Origin: Jonesia quinghaiensis DSM 15701
GTDB lineage: Bacteria > Actinomycetota > Actinomycetes > Actinomycetales > Cellulomonadaceae
DNA: 64,000 nt
Assembly (NCBI RefSeq): GCF_000423205.1
Contig: NZ_AUHN01000009.1
Span: 1 to 64,000, forward strand
Reading direction: 5' to 3'
Shown: one piece after another, positions 45,813 to 54,718 of the stretch
Layout of the letters: each line of letters starts with the position of its first letter
How positions within the stretch are numbered: the stretch's first letter is position 1
Program-made: the position numbers and the translations under genes
The notes under the pieces: generated by a model
What the model saw: only the letters and a program-made list of their open reading frames with translations
Told to the model about the DNA's origin: nothing
Databases searched by the model: none

Positions 45813-46106
45813 TTAGCCGACAACGGCGAGCACGTCACGAGCTGAGAGGATGAGGTACTCCTCACCGGCGTACTTGATTTCAGTTCCGCCGTACTTGGAG
45901 TAAATAACCTTGTCGCCGACGGTCACGTCAACAGGGATACGGTTACCCTTGTCGTCAATACGTCCTGGACCGACAGCGAGCACCTCACCTTCTTGAGGCT
46001 TCTCGGTAGCGGTGTCTGGGATGACGAGACCGGATGGAAGTGTGGTTTCGGCTTCAAGAGCCTTAACGACGATCCGATCCTCGAGCGGCTTGATGGAGAC
46101 CGACAC
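45813..46106 (-). CDS. groES: Co-chaperonin GroES
   Basis: The 10-kDa lid of the GroEL chaperonin, 97 residues. [13 protein letters not shown], the mobile loop around [16 protein letters not shown], and the closing [16 protein letters not shown] are all typical. I chose GTG 46106, with AAGGGTGG upstream, because the frame to 46154 adds 16 residues not found in GroES. It is followed at once by terminators and then the convergent whiB, so no groEL is linked here. A CIRCE element lies upstream, implying HrcA control. Confidence 0.96.
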   Translation of the reverse strand: MSVSIKPLEDRIVVKALEAETTLPSGLVIPDTATEKPQEGEVLAVGPGRIDDKGNRIPVDVTVGDKVIYSKYGGTEIKYAGEEYLILSARDVLAVVG

Positions 46107-46211
46107 GCGGACCACCCTTTCGCGTTGAGTTGAGTGATGGTTTACCAAATACAATCTCCCACGCCATTGCCGTCGCGGGGGTCAATACCGTAGGTGATTG
46201 CTCCACTGTCT

Positions 46212-46240
46212 AATGTAGGGCGCGATTAGCACTCGGTCAA
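46212..46240 (-). promoter_or_regulatory. Predicted groES promoter
   Basis: On the minus strand, TTGACC (46240-46235), a 17-bp spacer and TACATT (46217-46212). The start would be near 46205, giving a leader of about 100 bases. The -35 box lies in the CIRCE spacer, so a bound repressor would block polymerase. Confidence 0.6.
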
Positions 46241-46252
46241 GGTGAGTGCCAA
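46226..46252. promoter_or_regulatory. CIRCE element (HrcA operator)
   Basis: TTAGCACTC (46226-46234), nine bases, then GAGTGCCAA (46244-46252). It matches the CIRCE consensus TTAGCACTC-N9-GAGTGCTAA at 17 of 18 positions. It overlaps the predicted groES promoter. The divergent methyltransferase gene begins 80 bases away. Confidence 0.92.
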
Positions 46253-46331
46253 TGTGAGGGCGGTTCGCTCTGCGATGAACACTCCCTTCCCTGTGCCCCA
46301 CTGCCCTGCACTTCCATGTGAGGATGGAACA

Positions 46332-47570
46332 ATGTCGCTGATCGAACACCTCATGACGCCCCGCGGAGAAGAACTCCTTGCCCTCGTGGAGCCGTACGAC
46401 TCGTCCACGGTTTTAACTCTTACCGCGACACTGCGTGCGCAAGGGTGGGAACCTGAGCTGATCGCGGCCGCACTCACCCAAGCGCAGTTTCGGTGGAAGG
46501 CCGGGGAAAAATTTGGCCCCTTTGCCGCACGCATGTTGTTCACCAGAGACGGGCTTGAACAAGCGACCCGACTGCCCGTAGCCGTACACCACGCTCGGCG
46601 CTACCTCAACGCAGGCATCACCCATATTGTTGACCTCACGGCAGGCATTGGCGCAGATGCCATGGCTTTTGGGGCGCTGGGGTTGCGGGTCACTGCTTGC
46701 GACATTGACGCTGAGACAGCAACCATCGCAGCCCACAATGTTCGGCCATTCCCTGAGGTTCAGGTCATCAACGCTGACTCCCTCACCCTTGATTTTGAGA
46801 CACATGGAATTGATGCCATCTACGCTGACCCTGCCCGGCGCACAGCTGGGCGCCGGGTTTTCGACCCGGCAGCCCACCTTCCCCCGTTGCCTACGGTGTG
46901 GGATCTCGCGCAACGGGTCCCGGCACTGGGGGTCAAAGTGGGGCCAGGCATCGGGCATGAGCACATCCCTGCTGGCACTGAAGCACAGTGGGTCTCCGTA
47001 GGTGGTGATGTCGTTGAAGCGAGTGTGTGGTTTGGTCCTCTCTCCCATACCCAGGGACGCACTGCGCTACTCATGGACCATGCCGGCCAGGCTGCACACA
47101 CATTCCGGCGTCTTGATGATGAACGGGAAGGCGCAGACAGGGGTACTGCCTCTGGGCCCGATGTTCCGGTGATCGCTACGCCGAGTGACATAGGTAGTGT
47201 GGTGTATGAGCCAGATGGCGCCATTATTCGCGCTGGTTTAGTTCGAGACCTTGCTGCCCGCCTTGATGCCAGCCTCCTCGATCCCTCTATCGCCTACCTC
47301 ACTGGTGATTCAGCCGTGGCACCCAGCGCAGATGGGGTTCGCCTCGCCAGGGCATACCGGGTGGAAGATGTTCTTCCTTACAACGTGAAAAACCTGCGCT
47401 CCTACCTCAAGGAACGTAAAGTTGGCTCAGTAGAGATCAAGAAACGCGGCATAGACATCACCCCCGAAAAACTGCGACCTCAATTGGGCTTGCGCGGCCC
47501 CCACAGTTGCACAGTTATTCTCACAAGGGTGGGGTCTGCCCGCGTGGCAATCATCGCGCAGCCCATCTAG
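46332..47570 (+). CDS. Class I SAM-dependent methyltransferase with THUMP-like C-terminus
   Basis: A 412-residue methyltransferase. SAM-binding motif I is VDLTAGIGADAMAFG (about 100-115), followed by the acidic end of strand 2 (TACDIDAETATIAA) and IYADPARR as motif IV. The C-terminal 75 residues, from about 335 on, with LPYNVKNLRSYLKE and VEIKKRGIDITPEKLR, are of the THUMP-like type found in this actinobacterial family. The substrate is unknown; a nucleic acid is suggested by the THUMP-like part and the DPARR motif. ATG 46332 follows GAGGATGG and is preferred to 46242, which would run across the CIRCE element. The ligase gene follows 9 bases later. Confidence 0.85.
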   Translation: MSLIEHLMTPRGEELLALVEPYDSSTVLTLTATLRAQGWEPELIAAALTQAQFRWKAGEKFGPFAARMLFTRDGLEQATRLPVAVHHARRYLNAGITHIVDLTAGIGADAMAFGALGLRVTACDIDAETATIAAHNVRPFPEVQVINADSLTLDFETHGIDAIYADPARRTAGRRVFDPAAHLPPLPTVWDLAQRVPALGVKVGPGIGHEHIPAGTEAQWVSVGGDVVEASVWFGPLSHTQGRTALLMDHAGQAAHTFRRLDDEREGADRGTASGPDVPVIATPSDIGSVVYEPDGAIIRAGLVRDLAARLDASLLDPSIAYLTGDSAVAPSADGVRLARAYRVEDVLPYNVKNLRSYLKERKVGSVEIKKRGIDITPEKLRPQLGLRGPHSCTVILTRVGSARVAIIAQPI

Positions 47571-47579
47571 GGAGTCACC

Positions 47580-48722
47580 ATGGCAGCAGCACTTGAGTTT
47601 GGGCGTTCGGCGCGTTCCACAGTAGGTATCGAATGGGAACTAGCCCTGGTGGATAAGGACTCTGGCGACCTTCGACAAGTGGCCCAGACCATTCTTGACG
47701 CAGTGACACCAGAGGGCGGGGGGCAGCACCCCCACATTCGTCAGGAGTTATTGCTCAACACCGTGGAAATTGTCACCGGTGTGTGCAATACCATTGCAGA
47801 GGCAGGCAAAGACCTCACACTCTCCATTGAACAGTTGCGTGAACTCACAGACCCACTGCGCGTGGAATTCATGTGTGCCGGGACACACCCCTTTGCCCGG
47901 TGGACAAACCAAAAAGTCACCGACAAACAGCGCTACGCCACACTCATCGATCGCACTCAGTGGTGGGGACGCCAAATGCTGATCTACGGCATCCACGTCC
48001 ATGTGGGGATCGAGGAGCGCCGCAAAGTGCTGCCGATTATGCGCGCCATGATGACCTACTTTGGGCACTTTCAGTCGTTGTCCGCTAGCTCACCGTTCTG
48101 GGGCGGCAAAGACACGTCATACGCCTCCAACCGGGCGCTGATGTTTCAACAACTACCAACAGCCGGGTTACCTTTTCAGTTTGACGAATGGTCTCAACTG
48201 GAAGCATACGTCGATGACATGCTCAAAGTTGGAGTGATTGACCAGTTTGATGAAGTGCGATGGGATCTGCGCCCGTCGCTGCGGTATGGAACCATCGAAA
48301 CGCGGATAGCCGATGGCTCCTCAAACATCACCGAAGTTCTCGCACTAGCAGCACTCACACAGTGTTTGGTGGAGTATTTCTCCACCATGCTTGATGAGGG
48401 TAAAGAGCTCCCCACCATGCAATCGTGGTTCATTCAAGAGAACAAGTGGCGATCAGCACGGTACGGGATGGACGCGATCCTCATCCTGAACAACGCGGGC
48501 GATGAAGCACTTATCACCGATGACCTGCCCCGACTCCTCACCATGCTAGAACCCACCGCGGAGCGTCTAGGGTGCCTAGAAGAACTCCGACACATCGACA
48601 CCATCATGCGCAAAGGCGCCTCCTACCAGCGTCAACGCGCTGTAGCGCGCCGTCATGGCGGGGACCTCGGGGCTGTCGTCGACCACCTTGTCCGAGAGAT
48701 GCGCGCAGGAAAACCACTGTAA
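47580..48722 (+). CDS. YbdK-type carboxylate-amine ligase (glutamate-cysteine ligase 2 family)
   Basis: An ATP-dependent ligase of the GCS2 family, 380 residues, usual length for YbdK. VGIEWELALVD near the start, the conserved MCAGTHPFARW and IHVHVGIEER hold metal/ATP-binding residues, and RPSLRYGTIETRIADGSS the later active-site part. Members show weak glutamate-cysteine ligase activity in E. coli; the actual amine and acid here are unknown, and mycothiol rather than glutathione is expected in actinobacteria. ATG 47580 follows GGGAG and is probably co-transcribed with the methyltransferase. It ends at a hairpin shared with tsaD. Confidence 0.88.
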   Translation: MAAALEFGRSARSTVGIEWELALVDKDSGDLRQVAQTILDAVTPEGGGQHPHIRQELLLNTVEIVTGVCNTIAEAGKDLTLSIEQLRELTDPLRVEFMCAGTHPFARWTNQKVTDKQRYATLIDRTQWWGRQMLIYGIHVHVGIEERRKVLPIMRAMMTYFGHFQSLSASSPFWGGKDTSYASNRALMFQQLPTAGLPFQFDEWSQLEAYVDDMLKVGVIDQFDEVRWDLRPSLRYGTIETRIADGSSNITEVLALAALTQCLVEYFSTMLDEGKELPTMQSWFIQENKWRSARYGMDAILILNNAGDEALITDDLPRLLTMLEPTAERLGCLEELRHIDTIMRKGASYQRQRAVARRHGGDLGAVVDHLVREMRAGKPL

Positions 48723-48733
48723 CGTCCCACGCT

Positions 48734-48784
48734 GTGATGAGTGGACCGCTAGGGGGAACCGCCAACCAGCGGCCCACTCACCAC
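48734..48784. terminator. Shared terminator between the ligase gene and tsaD
   Basis: A 13-bp stem with one A-C mismatch (48738-48750 with 48768-48780) and a 3-bp outer extension, loop 17 nt, lies between the two convergent genes. Confidence 0.6.
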
Positions 48785-48790
48785 ACGTGA

Positions 48791-49834
48791 TTACACGTGG
48801 GTAATCATCAGCGGCATCGAAGAATCCACTGGAAAATCAAGGGTTGATGGTGCAACGTTCGCCGCAACAAGTGACGCCCCCAACGAGGCAATCATTGCGC
48901 CATTGTCGGTGCAGTAACGAATTGGCGGAATCCGCAGCGTAATGCCCGCTTGAGCGCAGCGCTGAGCAGCCATGTCACGCAATTGGGAGTTCGCGGAGAA
49001 TCCACCACCAATGACCAGCGTGTCAATGTCATGACGCTGGCAAGCGGCAATGGTTTTTGCTGTCAGCACATCAGCCACGGCATCTGCGAATGAGGCTGCA
49101 ACATCGTTCAACGGAATGTCCTCACCTGCGTCATGGCGAGCTTCAACCCAGCGTGCCACCGATGTTTTCAACCCCGAAAATGAGAAGTCATAGAGATGCT
49201 TCTCTTTGTCCCGGCCCCCCGTTAAAGCACGCGGGAAGCGGATCGCATGGGGGTTTCCCTCACGCGCAAGCCGGTCGATGTGTGGCCCACCTGGGTAAGG
49301 CAAATCCAGCAATCGGCCCACCTTGTCAAAGGCTTCTCCTGCCGCGTCATCGAGAGTGGACCCCAACTCGCGAACTGAGGTGGCAATATCCTCCACCATC
49401 AGCAGGGAGGAGTGCCCCCCAGACACCACCAGGGCCATAAACCTCTCAGGGAAAGCCCCATGTACTAGCTGGTCAACCGCTGCGTGCCCCACAACGTGGT
49501 TCACCCCATACAGCGGCTTGTTGATTGCCACTGCGAGCGCTTTCGCAGCCGATGCGCCGATGGTGAGCGGCCCAACGAGCCCTGGTCCGGCCGTTACTGC
49601 CACCGCGTCGACGTCGGTGAGGTCCACGTTGGCTTCAGTCAGTGCCCGGCGGATGGTGGGGATCATCGCTTCGAGGTGGGCTCGGGAGGCGACTTCTGGG
49701 ATGATGCCGCCAAACCGTGCGTGTTCGTCCATGGAACTTGCGACTGCGTCAAACAGCAGGTCGTGGCCTCGGACAAGGGCGACGCCAGTTTCGTCGCAGG
49801 ACGTCTCGATGCCAAGGATCAGGGGCTGTGACAT
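48791..49834 (-). CDS. tsaD: tRNA t6A threonylcarbamoyltransferase TsaD
   Basis: Transfers the threonylcarbamoyl group to A37 of ANN-decoding tRNAs, with TsaB and TsaE. It has 347 residues, an ASKHA fold with [16 protein letters not shown] at the start and the metal-binding His pair in [22 protein letters not shown] and the late CTDNGAMIA also match. I chose ATG 49834 ([12 protein letters not shown]) with GAGGTA upstream; the frame to 49948 adds a basic stretch unlike TsaD and overlaps the gene before. It lies 59 bases after the sulfurtransferase gene. Confidence 0.96.
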   Translation of the reverse strand: MSQPLILGIETSCDETGVALVRGHDLLFDAVASSMDEHARFGGIIPEVASRAHLEAMIPTIRRALTEANVDLTDVDAVAVTAGPGLVGPLTIGASAAKALAVAINKPLYGVNHVVGHAAVDQLVHGAFPERFMALVVSGGHSSLLMVEDIATSVRELGSTLDDAAGEAFDKVGRLLDLPYPGGPHIDRLAREGNPHAIRFPRALTGGRDKEKHLYDFSFSGLKTSVARWVEARHDAGEDIPLNDVAASFADAVADVLTAKTIAACQRHDIDTLVIGGGFSANSQLRDMAAQRCAQAGITLRIPPIRYCTDNGAMIASLGASLVAANVAPSTLDFPVDSSMPLMITHV

Positions 49835-49893
49835 GCTCGGGGTACCTCGCTGGTGAGTTGTGGGAGTGTCAACGCGTCGCGGCGTTGGGGATG

Positions 49894-50820
49894 TTACGGT
49901 TCGGCGTGCTCGCCGGTTTCTGCGGGTCGGGTGTGGTCTTGTGACCACTGTGACCAGGAGCCGGGGTATAGGGCTGCTTCGATCCCCAAGGATGCCAGTA
50001 CCGCAATGGCGTGTGATGCGGTGACCCCTGAGCCGCAGTACACGGCAACGGGTTGGTCAGATGTTGCTACGAGGCCTTCGGAGTCATCTTCCGCTTGGTC
50101 AGGGTCTAAGACACCGGTGTCAGCAAGAATGTCGATGAGTTCAACCGATGGCAGGATTTGCCCGTCGGAGTTCAGGAAGTGAGCGGTTGGGGTGTTGAGC
50201 GCCCCAGGGATGTGGCCTGGGCGTGGGTCAATAGGTTCGTGGGTTCCTGCGTAGCGTTCTGGTGCCCGTGCGTCAAGGAGGATGCCGTGTTCGGGGAACC
50301 CTTCCGCTTCGTCCATGGTGATGGTGGGCAAGTGACCTGCGGTGAGGTCAATGTCAGTTGGGGTGGTGGTTTCGTTTCCTGATGCTACGGGCCCTCCCGC
50401 ACTCACCCAGGCGGGGAGCCCACCGTCGAGGATGCGCACATCTGTGATCCCTGCCCAGCGCAGTAGCCACCAGGCCCGTGCTGCACTGAGCCCACCTACT
50501 GCGTCATACACGACAACGGTGTGATCGTGGGTGATCCCCCAGCAGCGCACAGAGTCGGTGAGTGCGTGGAGGGATGGGAGGGGGTGCCGCCCGGCTTCTG
50601 GGCTTGCTGGGGCTGCGAGTTGGGTGTCGAGGTCCGCGAAGAGCGCACCCGGAATGTGTTGCTCTTCGTAGTCGTTGCGGCCACTGGTGTTGCCCAGTTG
50701 CCAGCGGACATCAAGGATGCGAAGTGTTGTGGGTTGAGTTTCCACGGCGGTACGTAGGTCATCGGCGGTGATGAAGACGTGGCTGCGTTGGCTGTCTTGC
50801 GGTGCTTGGGCGTGACTCAC
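49894..50820 (-). CDS. Rhodanese-type sulfurtransferase (thiosulfate/3-mercaptopyruvate)
   Basis: A tandem-rhodanese sulfurtransferase of 308 residues. The N-terminal inactive domain (about 15-150) is followed by a catalytic domain with Cys262 in [11 protein letters not shown], the CGSGVTA loop usual for 3-mercaptopyruvate sulfurtransferases. It starts at GTG 50820 in a GTGA overlap with rimI, with AGGAGG upstream. Its place in the t6A/rimI run is unusual; it may serve tRNA thiolation or cyanide/sulfur balance. No direct evidence for either. Confidence 0.9.
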   Translation of the reverse strand: MSHAQAPQDSQRSHVFITADDLRTAVETQPTTLRILDVRWQLGNTSGRNDYEEQHIPGALFADLDTQLAAPASPEAGRHPLPSLHALTDSVRCWGITHDHTVVVYDAVGGLSAARAWWLLRWAGITDVRILDGGLPAWVSAGGPVASGNETTTPTDIDLTAGHLPTITMDEAEGFPEHGILLDARAPERYAGTHEPIDPRPGHIPGALNTPTAHFLNSDGQILPSVELIDILADTGVLDPDQAEDDSEGLVATSDQPVAVYCGSGVTASHAIAVLASLGIEAALYPGSWSQWSQDHTRPAETGEHAEP

Positions 50821-51380
50821 TCGTGGTCCTCCTGCGGAAGTGCCTCGTGCCCAATGGGCCCAGGCGATGGGGTGGGGGTGGTCAAGATTTTTCGCATGAC
50901 ATAGGCGTCAATGTCACCTGGTTGGTAGTAGCGGCGGCGTGTGGAGATGCGTTCGAAACCGTGGCGTTCGTACAGGGAGATGGCTGCGGCGTTGTTTACC
51001 GCAACTTCCAACAAGATTGCGCCAGCATGTACTTGGCGCGCACGGTTAATGAGTGCGTCGAGGAGCATGGTTCCCAGCGATAGGCGCTGGTATTGAGGAG
51101 ACACCCCGATGGTCATTATTTGGGAAACGTCACCGTCGAACCATGAACCGGCGTACCCAATGACGGTGTCACCGCCTGCCTCATCTTTCACGTCGAGGTC
51201 AGCAACGATGTACCACCTACCTAGGGCACCAAGCTCGTCGGCGAGCATGCCGTACGACCACGCAGATGACCCAAAGAGTTGCCCCTCTAACTCAACAATG
51301 CGGTCAAGGTCTCGGCTCGTCATGGGGCGCAACCGGACCGGTCCGCGTGGCGTGATGATGGGATCTACTGTCAGGCTCAT
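50817..51380 (-). CDS. rimI: Ribosomal protein S18 alanine N-acetyltransferase RimI
   Basis: A GNAT acetyltransferase of 187 residues that modifies the S18 N-terminus. The acetyl-CoA loop is visible as IGVSPQYQRLSLGTMLLDAL, and VAVNNAAAISLYERHGFE and the YYQPGDIDAYVM end are typical of RimI. It starts in an ATGA overlap with tsaB and ends in a GTGA overlap with the sulfurtransferase. The final 18 residues are a Pro/Gly-rich extension. The tsaB-rimI-tsaD neighbourhood is standard. Confidence 0.92.
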   Translation of the reverse strand: MSLTVDPIITPRGPVRLRPMTSRDLDRIVELEGQLFGSSAWSYGMLADELGALGRWYIVADLDVKDEAGGDTVIGYAGSWFDGDVSQIMTIGVSPQYQRLSLGTMLLDALINRARQVHAGAILLEVAVNNAAAISLYERHGFERISTRRRYYQPGDIDAYVMRKILTTPTPSPGPIGHEALPQEDHE

Positions 51381-52096
51381 GCTGTTGCTCGCTTACGGGC
51401 GGCAGGTACTTGCGCATCTGGGCGGCGCAGGTATAGCGGGGTTGCGGGGAGGTCTTCTCCTCGCGCCAAAGCAGCACACGCCAACTGGGCGAGCACGGTC
51501 GTGGAAGGGACACTCGGGGCTTCGCTATCGATGGCGTCGGCGGGCATGTCGTCACGGTACAGGTCCGCTCCGCGGCCAATGATGACGCACTGTTCAAGCA
51601 GACCACTTTGTGCAAGGTCTTGAGGTCGCATCACACCGGGGCCATCAAGTGTCACAAGGTGCGGCAACCCCCCTGGGGCTTCAGGCGTAGTTTCCCCAAC
51701 CTGGTAGTGGCCGTAGTACACCTCTTTGCGGCGAGCATCGGACAGCACCATAACGCGCGTGCCTGGCTTATACCCACGCTCATAGGCGGCCTGAGCAGCT
51801 ATCGCATCGAGGGAACACACTCCAACCGTTGTCGCTCCTACACCAAAAGCGAACGCCTGCGCAGTCACCAAACCCACCCGCAAACCCGTGAAAGGGGCTG
51901 GTCCACGACCCGCAACGACGGTAGTAATGTCACTGGGAAGGCACCGTGCACGGTCAAGAGTCCTCACAATAAGAGGAGTCAGTTCCTCAGCGTGGCGGCG
52001 TTCTTGAGGGACGTGAGCAGAGCTAAGCTCCACACCTGAATCAGTCAGGACGGACACACTGACCGCAGCTGAGGTATCAACACTGAGGATGGCCAT
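51377..52096 (-). CDS. tsaB: tRNA t6A synthesis partner TsaB
   Basis: The inactive ASKHA paralogue that forms the TsaB-TsaD heterodimer. It has 239 residues. AILSVDTSAAVSVSVL at the start and AGRGPAPFTGLRVGL (the conserved GPGSFTGLR-type loop) are clear. The metal-binding His pair of TsaD is absent, as expected. It overlaps rimI by 4 bases and lies 5 bases after tsaE, so tsaE-tsaB-rimI are one transcript. Confidence 0.94.
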   Translation of the reverse strand: MAILSVDTSAAVSVSVLTDSGVELSSAHVPQERRHAEELTPLIVRTLDRARCLPSDITTVVAGRGPAPFTGLRVGLVTAQAFAFGVGATTVGVCSLDAIAAQAAYERGYKPGTRVMVLSDARRKEVYYGHYQVGETTPEAPGGLPHLVTLDGPGVMRPQDLAQSGLLEQCVIIGRGADLYRDDMPADAIDSEAPSVPSTTVLAQLACAALARGEDLPATPLYLRRPDAQVPAARKRATA

Positions 52097-52101
52097 GTCG
52101 G

Positions 52102-52647
52102 CTAGTTCTCCTTTGTCTCACGGTGCGATGGAGTCAACGACCCAAGGTCAATACCTGCCCACCGGTCTCCGTGCGCGGTAAGCGTGATTGCGCGTTCGCC
52201 GCCTTCGGCACCGTCAAGGTCAGTTGTGTTGGCGTCAATACCGCCATGGGGGCGGGTTAGAACAATGTCAAGACGATCAGTGGCTAGCCCATCAACGAGC
52301 CCTGAACCCCACTCCACCACGGTCACGCATTCGTCAAGTGAGGTGTCCAAATCAAGAGCGTCCACCTCTTCTAGCGACCCCAACCGGTAAGCGTCAACGT
52401 GGACGAGCCCTGGCCCGTCCCCCAACGGTGGATGTTCGCGCGCAATGATGAAGGTCGGTGAGGCAACCGAGCCACGCACACCCAATCCACGACCTATGCC
52501 TTTGGTCATGGTGGTTTTTCCAGCTCCGAGGTCACCAGTCAATACGATGAGGTCGCCGGCACGCAGATGCGTGGCGAGTGCTTCACCGAACTGCTGCGTG
52601 GCCTGAGGGTCAGGCAGGGCGCATGTGAAAGTCTGCTGTGAGGTCAC
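52102..52647 (-). CDS. tsaE: tRNA t6A ATPase TsaE
   Basis: A small P-loop ATPase that drives turnover of the TsaBD complex, 181 residues. Walker A GDLGAGKTT (38-46), SPTFIIAREH and HVDAYRL with the family's essential residues, and VVEWGSG as the Walker B-like end are present. I chose GTG 52647 over 52674. GATAAT lies 7 bases before this GTG and could be a -10 for a leaderless start, but no -35 is evident. It is the first gene of the tsaE-tsaB-rimI group, after the alr hairpin. Confidence 0.92.
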   Translation of the reverse strand: MTSQQTFTCALPDPQATQQFGEALATHLRAGDLIVLTGDLGAGKTTMTKGIGRGLGVRGSVASPTFIIAREHPPLGDGPGLVHVDAYRLGSLEEVDALDLDTSLDECVTVVEWGSGLVDGLATDRLDIVLTRPHGGIDANTTDLDGAEGGERAITLTAHGDRWAGIDLGSLTPSHRETKEN

Positions 52648-52662
52648 GACACCTATTATCCA

Positions 52663-52730
52663 CCCGCCGCCCACCGGCGACGAACCAGCGGCACCAGAGC
52701 GCTACTCGGGCACCCGGTGGGGGCGGCGGG
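52663..52730 (-). terminator. GC-rich hairpin after alr
   Basis: Outer arms CCCGCCGCC (52663-52671) and GGCGGCGGG (52722-52730) and inner CACCGG (52672-52677) with CCGGTG (52714-52719), a 2-base bulge between, and a 36-nt loop. It starts 26 bases past the alr stop, so it probably ends or weakens that transcript before tsaE. Confidence 0.5.
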
Positions 52731-52755
52731 ACACCGCAGGATAAACGGGGTGGCA

Positions 52756-53931
52756 CTAGGTGAGGTAGATCCTTGGGACTCGGTCAGCGAGGCGGGTGGT
52801 GATCTCGTATGAGATTGTTCCGGCAGCATCTGCCCAGTCCTGCGCCCCTGGCACCCCTGCACTGGGGTCGCCAAAGAGAACAGCACGGTCACCTTCAACA
52901 ACAGGTAAGTCACCAATGTCCACAACAACTTGGTCCATACAGACCCGCCCAGCAATGGCAAGGCGTTTACCGCCGAGAGCAATTGGGCCCCCTGGTTCAT
53001 TGTGCGCGCCCGATGCGTGCCGTGGGATGCCATCAGCGTACCCCACGGGCAGAACAGCTAGGCGGGTGTCACGCTGGGTGAGGTAGTGATGAGCGTAGGA
53101 GACGCCGTGCCCTGCTGGGAGGTCCTTCACGGTGGCGACGTCAGCTTCCAACGTCATTGCGGGTCGCAGATCAAAGTCCTGTGGGCCCCCTAGGTGAGGA
53201 ACTGGGGACAGACCATACACCGCGAGTCCTGGCCGCACGAGATCATAGGTGGCTGCAGGGTTTGTCAGTGTCGCAGCGGAGTTGGCGAGGTGCCGCACCT
53301 CAAGGTGGGCGCCTTCACGCTCAAACAGGGCGATGGCCTGATCAAACACATGGGCTTGCGCCACAACGGTGGGGTGGTCAGGTTCATCTGCAAAAGCAAA
53401 ATGGGACCACACCCCGGTGATGCTCACGAGCCCGGCCCGTTGGGCATCAAGAAGCGGATCCAGGATCTCACCCACATGGTCAAGGGTCGCCCCATTGCGG
53501 CCAAGTCCGGTATCAACCTTGACGTGCACCCGCGCTTGCACACCCGTGTCACGTGCTGCTGCAATCACCTGGTGCGCCGCCCACGGTGCAGCGACAGACA
53601 CATCGATGTCCGCAGCGAGAAGTTCCGCAAAGGGAACACCTGGAGCATACAACCAGGTGAGAATACGCCCCGGAACCCCTGCAGAACGTAACGCTAACGC
53701 TTCAGATGCTTGGGCCACCCCCAACCAGGTGGCGCCGCCCTGCAAGGCTGCCCGTGCGCTGGGAACTAGCCCGTGACCATAGGCGTTTGCTTTGACCACA
53801 GCCATCACCTGAGCCTGAGGGTGATGGGACCGAACCCTACTGGTCATCGACGCGACGTTGTGCGAAATTGCTGGTAAGTCAATAATGGCGCGGGCAGGGT
53901 ACAGGGCGGGAAACTGGCTGGGCTGGCTCAC
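52756..53931 (-). CDS. alr: Alanine racemase
   Basis: A PLP enzyme that makes D-alanine for peptidoglycan. It has 391 residues. The PLP Lys is Lys47 in AVVKANAYGHG, the catalytic Tyr is in GVSYAHHYLT, and the C-terminal beta domain has GRVCMDQVVVD. The start is GTG 53931; the purine-rich GGGGGA abuts it, so the ribosome binding site is atypical and the start may be slightly off. It follows the kinase gene by 54 bases in the cell-wall/t6A run. Confidence 0.95.
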   Translation of the reverse strand: MSQPSQFPALYPARAIIDLPAISHNVASMTSRVRSHHPQAQVMAVVKANAYGHGLVPSARAALQGGATWLGVAQASEALALRSAGVPGRILTWLYAPGVPFAELLAADIDVSVAAPWAAHQVIAAARDTGVQARVHVKVDTGLGRNGATLDHVGEILDPLLDAQRAGLVSITGVWSHFAFADEPDHPTVVAQAHVFDQAIALFEREGAHLEVRHLANSAATLTNPAATYDLVRPGLAVYGLSPVPHLGGPQDFDLRPAMTLEADVATVKDLPAGHGVSYAHHYLTQRDTRLAVLPVGYADGIPRHASGAHNEPGGPIALGGKRLAIAGRVCMDQVVVDIGDLPVVEGDRAVLFGDPSAGVPGAQDWADAAGTISYEITTRLADRVPRIYLT

Positions 53932-53985
53932 TCCCCCATTCTTACACTTGGTTCGTGCCAGCAGTGTGCAGAGTCTGGGCAGAAC

Positions 53986-54696
53986 CTAGTAGTGATCTGG
54001 AGGAGCGACCTCCACAAGAAGATCAGCCCGGCGAACCGACTGATTGATGAGTTCTGCGTTGACCTCGTCCGATCCCAGTGCCCACGCTCTGGCCGCCACA
54101 GGTTCTTTACCGTAAGCGGTATGGCGGGCGATGAGCCGTTCTTGGCGTACTTCTTGCGGCAGACAGAGCGCCCAGGTTGCATCGAGAATATCTCGAACAT
54201 GTGCCCATGGCTCTTCGTCAAGAAGGAGATAATTGCCCTCCACAATAACGACCTGTGTTGTGGGAGGTATGCACAAATCAGCCGCGAATGACTCCTCAAG
54301 ATCCCGGTGGAACACCGGAGCATAAACGGGATGCGTTGCGCCATGAACCCGGCGAAGTAACGCCACAAACCCATGAGCATCAAACGTCGCAGGCGCCCCC
54401 TTCACTGACGTGAGACCTAAGGCCGCCAACTGGGATTGCGCAAGATGAAACCCATCCATCGGGAACACCACAGCACTATGGCCCTGCTGGGACAGGGACT
54501 GGGCAAGAGCCGCAGCGACAGTCGATTTACCCGCCCCCGGCGCTCCACAGACACCGATCATCACCCGGTGATGCCCCTGCCGCATACGCACTGCAAGCAG
54601 GTCACCGGCCACCTGGCTCAAGGCATCAATGAGTTCCGGTTCCGATACCGCCAACACGCGTGGAGAGACGGTGTGGTGAGGTGCACTGTGGTCCAT
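53986..54696 (-). CDS. P-loop nucleoside/nucleotide kinase family protein
   Basis: A 236-residue P-loop kinase of the uridine kinase/phosphoribulokinase/PanK clan. Walker A is GAPGAGKST (about 50-58), the substrate-side motif is FPMDGFHLAQ, and VVIVEGNYLLLDEEPW is the Walker B-like stretch. Family members act on nucleosides, pantothenate or sugars; the exact substrate is not readable, although a true CoaA is encoded elsewhere in the window, so pantothenate is less likely. It lies between nnr and alr on the same strand with short gaps (22 and 54 bases). Confidence 0.85.
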   Translation of the reverse strand: MDHSAPHHTVSPRVLAVSEPELIDALSQVAGDLLAVRMRQGHHRVMIGVCGAPGAGKSTVAAALAQSLSQQGHSAVVFPMDGFHLAQSQLAALGLTSVKGAPATFDAHGFVALLRRVHGATHPVYAPVFHRDLEESFAADLCIPPTTQVVIVEGNYLLLDEEPWAHVRDILDATWALCLPQEVRQERLIARHTAYGKEPVAARAWALGSDEVNAELINQSVRRADLLVEVAPPDHY

Positions 54697-54718
54697 GGGG
54701 TCTCACAAGGTTTGAGGG

